Assembly (NCBI GenBank): GCA_013416635.1
Contig: JACCHT010000002.1
Span: 310,001 to 374,000, forward strand
Source of the DNA: Candidatus Thiodubiliella endoseptemdiera
Lineage (GTDB): Bacteria > Pseudomonadota > Gammaproteobacteria > PS1 > Pseudothioglobaceae
Length of the DNA: 64,000 nucleotides
Direction of reading: 5' to 3'
Shown here: piece after piece, positions 1-12,300 of the stretch
How positions within the stretch are numbered: position 1 is the first letter of the stretch
Layout of the letters: each line of letters opens with the position of its first letter
Translations under genes and position numbers: made by a program
Notes under the pieces: model-generated
What the model was told of the DNA's origin: nothing
The model's database searches: none
Seen by the model: only the letters and a program-made list of their open reading frames with translations

Positions 1-484
1 TGTTGTCAATCGCCGACAAACGCACCGCCGTCTCTACCGACAAATCAACTGCCGTTCTACTTGGCACATTATATAAAATTTGGTCAATATCAACTGCGGC
101 TGCAATCGCCTTATAATGCTGATACAATCCTTCCTGCGTTGGTCTGTTGTAATACGGTGTTACCAATAAACACGCATCTGCACCTATATCTTTAGCAGCC
201 TGCGTCAGTTCAATCGCTTCAGAAGTGGAATTAGCGCCTGTGCCTGCAATAACAGGAATACGCCCCTTAGCAAACTCAACGGTTTTTTGCATTACTTTAA
301 TATGTTCAGGCTGATTTAGCGTTGCACTCTCGCCTGTCGTTCCCATAGAAACAATGGCTTTTGTGCCGCTCTCAATATGAAACTCAATCAAACCCGCAAG
401 GGCATCAAAATCCACCGAGCCGTCTTCCAACATTGGGGTAATTAGGGCGACTATTGCGCCTGTTAATGGGTGTTTAATTCGCAT
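1..484 (-). CDS. dapA: 4-hydroxy-tetrahydrodipicolinate synthase, N-terminal part (cut by window edge)
   Basis: DapA condenses pyruvate with aspartate semialdehyde in the lysine/diaminopimelate pathway in the cytoplasm. Translating the minus strand from the ATG at 482-484 gives [18 protein letters not shown], then a GTTGES motif (the active-site loop that holds the substrate-binding threonines) and YNVPSRT (with the Tyr of the catalytic triad). This is the classic N-terminal half of the aldolase TIM barrel. About 161 codons are present; the Schiff-base lysine and the C-terminus lie beyond position 1. The frame is clean. It is transcribed away from the window, 52 bp from the end of amtB. The family assignment is secure from motifs. 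Confidence 0.95.
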   Translation of the reverse strand, partial: MRIKHPLTGAIVALITPMLEDGSVDFDALAGLIEFHIESGTKAIVSMGTTGESATLNQPEHIKVMQKTVEFAKGRIPVIAGTGANSTSEAIELTQAAKDIGADACLLVTPYYNRPTQEGLYQHYKAIAAAVDIDQILYNVPSRTAVDLSVETAVRLSAIDN

Positions 485-536
485 TGCGTTATTATATATA
501 AACTACTCACCTTTTTAGACTAATTAAATAAGACCT

Positions 537-1811
<1,275 letters not shown>

Positions 1812-1820
1812 TTTATTTCC

Positions 1821-2159
1821 CTACAATGCGTCTTGATCAGTTTCTCCAGTGCGAATACGCACCACTTTCTCTAAATTACTAACAAAAATTTTGCCATCCC
1901 CTACTTTACCCGTATTGGCAACATTAGTAATGGTTTGAATAACTTCCTCCAACTTTGACGCTGGAATTGCAATCTCTAATTTAACCTTAGGCAAAAAATC
2001 CACCTGATACTCTGCACCACGATACAGCTCCGTATGCCCTTTTTGACGACCAAAGCCTTTAACCTCTGTTACCGTGATACCAGATACACCTGCCTCTGAC
2101 AAGGCCTCCCTCACATCATCCAACTGATGTGGTCTAAGAATTGCAGTTATAAATTTCAT
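1821..2159 (-). CDS. glnK: Nitrogen regulatory protein P-II (GlnK type)
   Basis: Small trimeric signal protein that reports nitrogen and energy state and controls AmtB and the NtrB/GlnE systems. At 112 residues it has the exact family length. The T-loop is intact, with the uridylylated tyrosine at position 51 (RGAEYQVDFLPK), and the C-terminal signature GKVGDGKIFV is present. The start MKFITAILRPHQLDDVR is typical. Position directly upstream of amtB favours GlnK over GlnB. Regulation probably starts from a TATAAT box at 2193-2198 on the minus strand. No convincing sigma-54 site was found. Confidence 0.95.
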   Translation of the reverse strand: MKFITAILRPHQLDDVREALSEAGVSGITVTEVKGFGRQKGHTELYRGAEYQVDFLPKVKLEIAIPASKLEEVIQTITNVANTGKVGDGKIFVSNLEKVVRIRTGETDQDAL

Positions 2160-2192
2160 ATCTATCCTGTTTACATATTAATATAAAAAGTC

Positions 2193-2198
2193 ATTATA
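2193..2198 (-). promoter_or_regulatory. Candidate -10 box of the glnK-amtB operon
   Basis: The minus strand reads TATAAT here, about 33 bp upstream of the glnK ATG, followed by an AGGA ribosome-binding site. No good -35 hexamer sits at the standard distance, and a nearby TGGCA lacks its sigma-54 partner at the right spacing. The call rests on a perfect hexamer in an AT-rich leader, so it is tentative. Confidence 0.35.
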
Positions 2199-2297
2199 CA
2201 AAAATTGCCAAACTAAATTTATCAATTTTACAAAAAATCAATGCATCAATACAAAGCCATTGAGTGGCAAAGCCTTTTTTAAAAAACATTAAAAAAT

Positions 2298-2345
2298 AAG
2301 TGGGCAACTATAAGTGGGCAACTAGGCAACTAGTGGGCAACTATA
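2298..2345. repeat. Short direct repeat of about 12 bp
   Basis: Four adjacent or near-adjacent copies of AGTGGGCAACTA (one reduced to AGGCAACTA) lie between glnK and gene A. They could be slippage products or repeated binding sites; the sequence does not say which. Confidence 0.6.
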
Positions 2346-2483
2346 AAATCTAAAATCTCTAAAAAACCAATACCTAATTTTATAAAAACTTTCTAGGGAT
2401 AACTTTACACAATGTATATTATTCCCCCCCATTTTTTTAAGGTATCATTATAATATTAAACATTACAACCAAAGGACAACCCC

Positions 2484-3308
2484 ATGCCAGGGCAAACAAA
2501 ATACTTCATCAGCAACACCAACGGCTTCTTCGTCAACTGGTATTCCGATATCACCGGAGTTGAATCTCACGGACAAGCATTAAAAGCATCTGGCAATAGT
2601 GGAGACGATGCCGTCTATGTAGGACAAGGCACCAAAGTCGATGCAACAGGGCTTACTTCAACAGGTGGCAATGATTCAATTTATTTAACCGGCACTTTTA
2701 ACAACTACGAACAAACACTAGATGGCAATACCTACACCTTCAAAAGAACTGTTAATATTAACGGTACTGGATACCAAGAAGAAGTCTCCTTCACAGCCTC
2801 TAATGGCGATAGGGTTTATTTTGCAGATGGTTTTTTTAAGATTGATATAACAGGCAATGATGGGCTATCAAATGCAGGCGTTTTTCAGAAAATTAAATCC
2901 ACTGATATTGACTCCAGTTCAAGCACACCCACCGACCCTTTAACCAGTCAACCCGCCATTGACAAAGGTGGTGCTACTAAAGTATTTATTTCTGATAACA
3001 ACGGTGAGCACATTACCCCTGGTGTCAAAGGCTCAGTATTTAAGATATCTGGCAATAGTGGCAATGACACGGTTTATGTTGCCAAAGGCACCAAAGTCGA
3101 TGCAACAGGACTTACCTCAACAGGTGGTAGTGATTCAATTTATTTAACCGGCACTTTTAACAACTACGAACAAACACTAGATGGCAATACCTACACCTTC
3201 AAAAGAACGGTTACTATTGGCGGTACCGATTACCAAGAAGAAGTCTCCTTCACAGCCTCTAATGGCGATAGGGTTTATTTTGCAGATGGTTTTTTAAGAT
3301 TGATATAA
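2484..3308 (+). CDS. Open 5' segment of gene A: duplicated N-terminal module
   Basis: A 274-codon uninterrupted stretch starting at the gene A ATG. It contains two copies of a module of about 150 residues: [10 protein letters not shown] or [10 protein letters not shown], then [46 protein letters not shown] and [15 protein letters not shown]. The same module opens genes B, C and D. The module is not one I recognise by name; its beta-rich, Gly/Asn/Asp-rich sequence with [10 protein letters not shown] resembles degenerate RTX/beta-roll repeats. The frame is lost at about 3292, where the T run after GATGG is one base short of the copy at about 2835. Confidence 0.7.
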   Translation: MPGQTKYFISNTNGFFVNWYSDITGVESHGQALKASGNSGDDAVYVGQGTKVDATGLTSTGGNDSIYLTGTFNNYEQTLDGNTYTFKRTVNINGTGYQEEVSFTASNGDRVYFADGFFKIDITGNDGLSNAGVFQKIKSTDIDSSSSTPTDPLTSQPAIDKGGATKVFISDNNGEHITPGVKGSVFKISGNSGNDTVYVAKGTKVDATGLTSTGGSDSIYLTGTFNNYEQTLDGNTYTFKRTVTIGGTDYQEEVSFTASNGDRVYFADGFLRLI

Positions 3309-6300
3309 CAGGCAATGATGGGCTATCAAATGCAGGCGTTTTTCAGAAAATTAAATCCACTGATATTGACAACAGTGAGTCAACTCCAGGTTTGGGGATT
3401 GGTTTAAGTATTACTGATGACAAGTCCGACACCGCTAAAGTTGGTGAAGTTATTACCTATACCTTTACTTTTGATGAAGCAGTTACAGATTTTGATATAA
3501 ATGATATTACAGTTACAGGCGGTACAAAAGGTACTTTTACCTCTGTTAATGGTAGTGAAAGTGTCTATACTTTAGAACTAACCCCTCCTGCAAACAGCAA
3601 AGGCATAATAAGCCTTACAGTAGCCGTTGATGCTGCTACTTCTAAAGTTAACAAGCACTAAAATCAGCTGTGCCAGCAATAATCAAAGTTTTGATACTCA
3701 AGCCTCAACTTTGATTATCAGCGATGACAAGGCTGATACTTTAACCCTTAAAACTGGCGATACAATCACCTATACCTTTCCCTTTTAGTGAAGCAGTAAC
3801 AGGTTTTGATAAAAGTGTTATCAACATCAGCAATGGTGCTATTAAGACAGGTACTGATTTAATTGCCAGCACAACACCTGCTGATGCAGGTAAAGTCTAT
3901 ACCTTAACTGTTGTACCTAGCAGTGACCTAGATGTAGGTTCTAACTTAACAGTGTCAGTGTCTGCTAATCCTGCAATTACAGACAGTGCGGGCAATGCTT
4001 ACAGCACAACAGCAGCAAATAACGAGCAAGCAATTGACACCAAAGCCCCAGTAGCAGAACTCAGTGGCAATATGGCACCTAATGCAAACTTAACGATGAC
4101 CTTTTTAGAGGCAGTTACAATAAACACAGCAGGCAGTATTGTCATTTATGATAAAGCCAACTCTGACACTCTTATTACGATTGATATAGCAACTGCTTAG
4201 TCTTGATAGCACCAAAAAATTATCACTATTAATCCAAGTAGTGATTTAATAGTCAATAAGAATTACTATGTCAAAATTGATGCAGGCACTTTTAAAGATA
4301 CCTGCAGGTAATAATTTGAGGGTATTGACAGCAATAGTGGTTGGGGCTTTCTGGTCTTCATTCACCACCACAGCACAATGGGTAGATGCAAGTGGTAACC
4401 TGTTAGCGACAATGGTATCAATGCCAGTGAATTTAGCACACTTGCCATTCAAGGCACATTAACAAATTCCTGGCGGTGCAACAGGCGTTGTTATCAGTGC
4501 TATTACATTTAAAGCGCCAGGGGAAAAACAGCCAAGACAAAGTTGTAGATACCAGTAACCTACCCACTTTTGCATCTGCCCAATGGACTGAATGGACATT
4601 AGCCAATAGTAAAATACCGGCTTTAGTCAGTGGCGAGACCTACACAATTGAAATAAATTTATCTTCAACAGGTGGCGGCACAAGCACAGGTGGTAATACC
4701 ACCCCTGTTTTAATTGACACTGCTGCCCCAATCATAACAAGCTGGCAGTCAACTCACCAACAGATGGGCAATCAGGCTTTAAAGTATGATGTTATTGAGT
4801 TAACCATGACAACCAATGAAGCACTCGTTAAGCAATGCTACCAGTAGCAAAGTGACCATTGGTAATAAGGAATTTACACTAGATACCGGCAAAGGTGCCG
4901 CCAAAGCGGGGCATCAGTAGATGAGTTAAAACAATTATTCTTTACTTACACTGTCAAAGTCGATGATAGTATCATAAAGCAGATTTTGAGATTACCAATG
5001 CAAGTGCAATTACCTTGACAGGGTAACCGATGTAGCAGGTAATATAGCTTGCCACCACAGGCACTTTATCCTATTGAATTAGACCGTAATGTTGATGGTG
5101 TTGTACCAACTATTGGAGACATTACACTAAACTGGGGAGATATTTTAAACGCTATTGAAGACAACAGCAATGGCACTGTAACAGTTGCCACAACTGGTGT
5201 AGAAAACAATCAAGAAGTCTCACTAGTTATTAACCAAAAAACTTATACAGGTACTGTTACCAGCAATAGTGCAACCATTACTGTTGCAGCCACAGATTTA
5301 CAAGCATTAACCCATGGACAAACTTACAGCTATAAAGTCAATATAAAAGATACTGCTGGTAACCCAGCGATAGAGAAAATAGGTGATTTTAAAGTTGATA
5401 CGGTTGCACCAACTGTAACCATTACTGACAATGAAGACGCTACAACCAAAGCAGGTGAAGAAATCATCTTTACCTTTGCCTTTAACGAGGCAGTAACAGA
5501 GTTTACCAAAGATGACATTGTTATTACTAATGGCGCTATTAAAAATGGTGCTGATTTAGTATTGGTTACCACAGGTGTTAATGCCAATAAAGCCTATACC
5601 TTAATTGTTGTGCCTAATACAGATACCGAAGGCAATTTAGAAGAAGCGTTGCTGCTGATAAATTTGTAGATATTGCTGGCAATAGAAATACGGTTGCAGC
5701 GAGTGATACTCAGGTTATTGATACCCTTGCGCCAAATGCACTCACTGCAACAGCAACACTTATTTCAAATACAGATTCTGATATCACAGTAACAAGCACA
5801 GATTCTAGTGTGGGTTATTTGGTTCACAACTCATTGTCTGGCGATGCGATTAATACAGTTGCTAAACTTGAAGCTTTAGTAGCTGGCAAAAAGTCAACAA
5901 AGTAACGGATTAGGGTGATGCTCGTAGTTTTAACCCGCATGATTTAATAGAGGGTACTTATAATTGGTATTTAGCTGACCAAGCAGGAAATATTTCAGCT
6001 GAAATCTAATGATGTGGTAATGGACAACACTGCCCCAATCCTAACAACACAACCCTTCGGCCGAATTGGTGAAACCTCAGACCTGATACTTGATTTTAAT
6101 GAAGACATTCAAGCAGGTAGTACAGGTAGTATTGTTATTAAAGGTAGTGATGATGGAGTAATAGCAACCATTAATATTACTGAGACAACTAAATTCAGCA
6201 TTGCTGGCGATAAACTCACCATTGATGTGTCAGCATTAGGTTTAACTGATAATAAATTAATCCAAGGCAGTTACTATATCACCATGGATGCAGGCACAGT

Positions 6301-9300
6301 AACTGACATAGCGGGTAACGATGCTGCTGCCATTACTAAAGATACTAACCAATGGGTATTTGCAACCAAAGCATTTTCTACCACAATCGCTTGATAGGTG
6401 CCGATGATAACTACATTAATGATAGTGAAAAGACGCAACCGCACCTCAGGCAAAGCAACTGAATAGGTACTTTAACGATTACCAAAATTGAGTTTTTGAA
6501 GGTAGTAATACAGTAGGCACAGCAATAACTTCAGGATTACCAGCTGTTGCAGCTGACGGCACTTGGGCACTCGCACATTCTGCTATGCCATCTGAATTAG
6601 CCGATGGAAAACCTACACGGCTGTAGTAACGCTTAGTGATGGCACCAGTTCAGCAATTAGCACTAGCACAGCAGTAACTTATGACACCATTAACCCAACC
6701 CCCAATCACGACCAATCCATGGACTTTAAGCGATATTCCAGCAGGACAATCTGCTTTTAAGGTAGGGGATGTTATCAGCCTAACACTGACAATGAGCGAG
6801 ACCTTGAAACTTAATAACACCACAGGCTCTAAAGTGGTCATTGCAGGCAAAGACTTTGTTTTGGATAAAACTGCCTCTACAACTGCAGGTGATAAGAAAC
6901 TGGTGTTTAAATATAGTGTTCAAGCTGGAGATAGCATTGCCGCTACAGACTTTGATATTGACAACCCAACAAGCGATATTACGCTAAATAATATAACAGA
7001 TGTCGCAGGTAATGCACCAGTATTTACCGCTGATAGAGTAGTGTTGACCAAGACTAAGCTTGAGTATATTGAAAAAACAGGTTTGGGCAATAATCCTTTT
7101 AATGGCATTGATGTGGGGAAATTTTCCGCACCAACCCTAGCCGATATTGACGGCGATGGCGACCTGGATTTGGTGGTGGGTAAGAATGTTGACCTTAAAT
7201 ACTATCAAAATACAAGCTCTACTTCTAACCCTGCTTATGAAGTAAAAACTGGAGATAGTAATCCTTTTAATGGCATTGATGTGGGATATTCTTCCAAACC
7301 AACCCTAGCCGATATTGACGGCGATGGCGACCTGGATTTGGTGGTGGGTGAGTATAATGGCACCCTTAAATACTATCAAAACACAGGCACTACTTCTAAC
7401 CCTGCTTATGAAGCAAAAACTGGAGATGACAATCCTTTTAATGGCATTAATGCGGGATATTCTTCCTCACCAATCCTAGTCGATATTGACGGCGATGGCG
7501 ACCTAGATTTGGTGATGGGTGAAGGTAATGGCACCCTTAAATACTATCAAAACACAGGCACTACTTCTAACCCTGCTTATGAAGCAAAAACTGGAGGTAG
7601 CAATCCTTTTAATGGCATTGATGTGGGGGATTTTGCTACGCCAACCCTAGCCGATATTGACGGCGATGGCGACCTAGATTTGGTGGTGGGTGAGAGGTAT
7701 GGCACCCTTAAATACTATCAAAATATAGGCACTACTTCTAACCCTGCTTATGAAGTAAAAACTGGAGACAGCAATCCTTTTGATGGCATTGATGTGGGGA
7801 TTTATTCCGCACCAAACTTGGCCGATATTGACGGCGATGGCGACCTAGATTTGGTGGTGGGTAAGTATGATGGCACCCTTAAATATTACTACAATCAACA
7901 ACCTTCTTCTGTAGATGGACAAGCCCCAACTCTAACAACACAAGCTAGCGTTATCTTAGAGGAAGCCTCAGATTTAGTGCTTGACTTTAGTGAAAATATT
8001 AAAGCAGGTACGGGCAGTATTCTCATCAAGAATAGTAGCGATGTAACAGTAGCAACTATTAATATCGCTAGTGATACAAATAAATTTAGCATTACCAATG
8101 ATAAACTTACTATTGATGTATCAGCATTAGGTTTAACCAATAATAAACTTACCGTAGGCAGTTACTATTTAGAAATGAACTCTGGTGCTATAACGGATAT
8201 GTCAGGCAACGATGCACGGTATGCTAAAACAGCAACCAATGGGATTTGAAATCATCGTCCTTACTACCGACATTGTTTGGGCAGGTGCCGATGATAATTA
8301 CATTAATAATAACGAGAAAGATGCAACCACACCTCAGGCACAGTAAAGGAGCAGGTACCTTATCTATTACTAAGATTGAATTTTTAAGGCAGTAATTCAG
8401 TAGCCACAGTTCAAGTTTGCCAACCATTGCGGATGATAAAACTTGACACTGGCACATGCCAATATGCCAACTGTACTAGTTGATGGAAAACCTACACGGC
8501 TGTAGTAACGCTTAGTGATGGCACCAATTCAACAATTAGCACAGCACAGCAGCAACTTATGACACCATTAACCCAACTCAACGGCTACTAACTCATGGAC
8601 TCTAAGCAATATTCCAAGTTGGACAATCTGCTTTTTAAGACAGGCGATGTTATCAGCCTAACACTGACAATGAGCGAGACCTTGAAACTTAATAACACCA
8701 CAGACTCTAAAGTGGTCATTGCAGGCAAAGACTTTGTTTTGGATAAAACTGCCTACAACTGCAGGTGATAAGAAACTGGTGTTTAAATATAGCGTTCGCT
8801 TGGGATAACATTGCCGCTACAGACTTTGATATTGGTAATCCAACAAGCGATATTACGCTAAATAATATAACAGATGTCGCAGGTAATGCACCAGTATTTA
8901 CCGCTGATAGAGTAGTGTTGACCAAGACTGCTTGAGTATATTGAAAAACAGGTTCGGGCAATAATCCTTTGAGGGTATTGATTGGGGAATACTGCGCCAA
9001 CCCTGCTGATATTGACGGCGATGGCGACCTAGATTTAGTGGTGGGGAGGAGAATCACACCCTTAAATACTATCAAAATACAGGCACTACTTAACCCTGCT
9101 TATGAAGCAAAAACTGAGGTAGCAATCTTTTAATGGCATTGATGTGGGTTTTGCTAGCCAACCCTAGCTCGATATTGACGGCGATGGCGACCTAGATTTG
9201 GTGGTGGGTGAGAATAATGGCACCCTTAAATACTATCAAAACACAGGCACTACTTAACCCCTGCTTATGAAGCAAAAACTGGAGATGACAATCCTTTTAA

Positions 9301-12300
9301 TGGCATTAATGCAGGATATTCTTCCTCACCAATCCTAGTCGATATTGACGGCGATGGCGACCTAGATTTGGTGATGGGTGAGGCTTATGGCACCCTTAAA
9401 TACTATCAAAATACAGGCACTACTTCTAACCCTGCTTATGAAGCAAAAACTGGAGATGACAATCCTTTTAATAGCATTGATGTGGGGGATTCTTCCAAAC
9501 CAACCCTAGTCGATATTGACGGCGATGGCGACCTAGATTTGGTGGTGGGTGAGTTTAATGGCACCCTTAAATACTATCAAAATACAGGCACTACTTAACC
9601 CTGCTTATGAAGCAAAACTGAGATGACAATCCTTTTAATGGCATTGATGGGGCGTTATTCCGCACCAGTCCTAGCCGATATTGATGGCGATGCGACCTAG
9701 ATTTGGTGGTGGGTGAGCAGAATGCACCTTAAATATTATTACAATCAACAACCTTCTTCTGTAGATGGACAAGCGCCAACTCTAACAACAACGAAGCCAG
9801 CGTTATCTTAGAGACCCCCAGATTTAGTGCTTGACTTTTAGTGAAAATATTAAAGCAGGTACGGGCAATATTCTCATCAAGAATAGTAGCGATGTAACAG
9901 TAGCAACTATTAATATCGCTAGTGATACAAATAAATTTAGCATTACCAATGATAAACTTACTATTGATGTATCAGCATTAGGTTTAACCAATAATAAACT
10001 TACCGTAGGCAGTTACTATTTAGAAATGAACCCTATGCTGTAACGGATATGTCAGGCAACGATGCACTGGTATTGCTAAAACAGCAACCAATGGCATTTG
10101 AAACCATCGTCCTTACTACCGACATTGTTTGGGCAGGTGCCGATGATAAATACATTAATAATAACGAGAAAGATGCAACCACACCTCAGGCACAGTAGCG
10201 AGAGCAGGTACCTTATCTATTACTAAGATTGAATTTTTTGAAGGCAGTAATTCAGTAGCCACAGTTTCAAGTTTGCCAACCATTGCGGATGATAAAACTT
10301 GGACACTAGCACATGCCAATATGCCAACTGCACTAGTCGGTGGAAAAACCTACACGGCTGTAGTAACGCTTAGTAATGGCACCAATTCAGCAATTAGCAC
10401 TAGCACAGCAGTAACTTATGACATCATTAACCCAACCCCAATCACGACCAATCCATGGACTCTAAGCGATATTCCAGCAGGACAATCTGCTTTTAAGACA
10501 GGCGATGTTATCAGCCTAACACTGACAATGAGTGAGACCTTGAAACTTAATAACACCACAGGCTCTAAAGTGGTCATTGCAGGTAAAGACTTTGTTTTGG
10601 ATAAAACTGCCTCTACAACTGCAGGTGATAAGAAACTGGTGTTTAAATATAGTGTTCAAGCTGGGGATAACATTGCCGCTACAGACTTTGATATTGACAA
10701 CCCAACAAACGATATTACGCTAAATAATATAACAGATGTCGCAGGTAATGCACCAGTATTTACCGCTGATAGAGTAGTGTTGGCTAAGACTAAGCTTGAG
10801 TATATTGAAAAAATAGGTTTGGGTAATAATCCTTTTGAGGGTATTGATGTGGGGAATGCTTCTGCGCCAACCCTGGCTGATATTGACGGCGATGGCGACC
10901 TAGATTTGGTGATGGGTAAGAATGATGGCACCCTTAAATACTATCAAAACACAAGCACTACTTCTAACCCTGCTTATGAAGTAAAAACTGGAGATAGCAA
11001 TCCTTTTAATAGCATTGATGTGGGGGATTATTCCAGACCAACCCTAGCCGATATTGACGGCGATGGCGACCTAGATTTGGTGATGGGTGAGTTTTATGGC
11101 ACCCTTAAATACTATCAAAACACAGGCACTACTTCTAACCCTGCTTATGAAGTAAAAACTGGAGATAGCAATCCTTTTAATAGCATTGATGTGGGGGATT
11201 ATTCCAGACCAACCCTAGCCGATATTGACGGCGATGGCGACCTAGATTTGGTGATGGGTGAGGCTTATGGCACCCTTAAATACTATCAAAATACAGGCAC
11301 TACTTCTAACCCTGCTTATGAAGTAAAAACTGGAGGTAGCAATCCTTTTAATAGCATTGATGTGGGGGATTTTTCCGCACCAACCCTAGTCGATATTGAC
11401 GGCGATGGCGACCTGGATTTGGTGGTGGGTAAGAATGATGGCACCCTTAAATACTATCAAAATACAGGCACTACTTCTAACCCTGCTTATGAAGCAAAAA
11501 CTGGAGACAGCAATCCTTTTGATGGCATTGATGCGGGGGATTATTCCTCACCAACCCTAGCCGATATTGATGGTGATGGCGACCTAGATTTGGTGGTGGG
11601 TAAGTATGATGGCAACCTTAAATACTACTACAATCAACAACCTGCTTCTGTAGATGGACAAGCTCAACAACCTTTGTCTGTAGATGAACAAGTTCCAACC
11701 TTTACAGAAAAAACCAGCGATACCAATGTCTTAGGCGAGCCTTCAAATCTAGTAATTGAGTTTTCTGAAAACATCAAAACAAATGGTGGCATTGTTGAAA
11801 TCTGGAATAGTGCAGAAAAAGTTGCAACTATTAGCATTACTAATGCTAATATTAGCGACACAACACTACTCTTAACCCAGAGTTTAACTTCAGGTGTTTA
11901 TTACATCAAAATGGCATCAGGCGTTATAACTGACACCTCGGGTAATGACTTTGCAGGTATTGATAATACCTCAGGTAAAACTTGGGCATTTGCATATAAT
12001 TTTTATATCGGCACCGATAACGCCGATACTATAACGGGTAGTGCAGGTGACGATACTATAAATGGCGGTGCAGGCAACGATACTATAAATGGCGGTGCAG
12101 GCAGTGATATTTTGTTTATGCAAATACAGATAATGGCGAAGACACCATAACTGGCTTCATATTTGGTGCTGGTGGCGATAAATTAGATTTAAAAAGATTT
12201 TATTACGCTAGTGGCAAACTCGTATACTTTTGCTAATATTGATAAATATATTACAGTAGTCAGATACTGGCACGCAGGTAGTGCCAAACTAACGATTGAT

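Larger units (their letters stand above)
2160..2483. other. Divergent intergenic region between glnK and giant gene A, with short tandem repeat
   Basis: This 324-bp AT-rich gap holds the divergent promoters of glnK (minus) and gene A (plus). At about 2298-2345 a unit close to AGTGGGCAACTA is repeated four times, the third copy partly shortened. Downstream are a C7 run at 2424-2430, a T run, a TATAAT at 2449-2454, an AAAGGA ribosome-binding site at 2471-2476 and the ATG of gene A at 2484. No gene or RNA was recognised in it. Confidence 0.6.
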
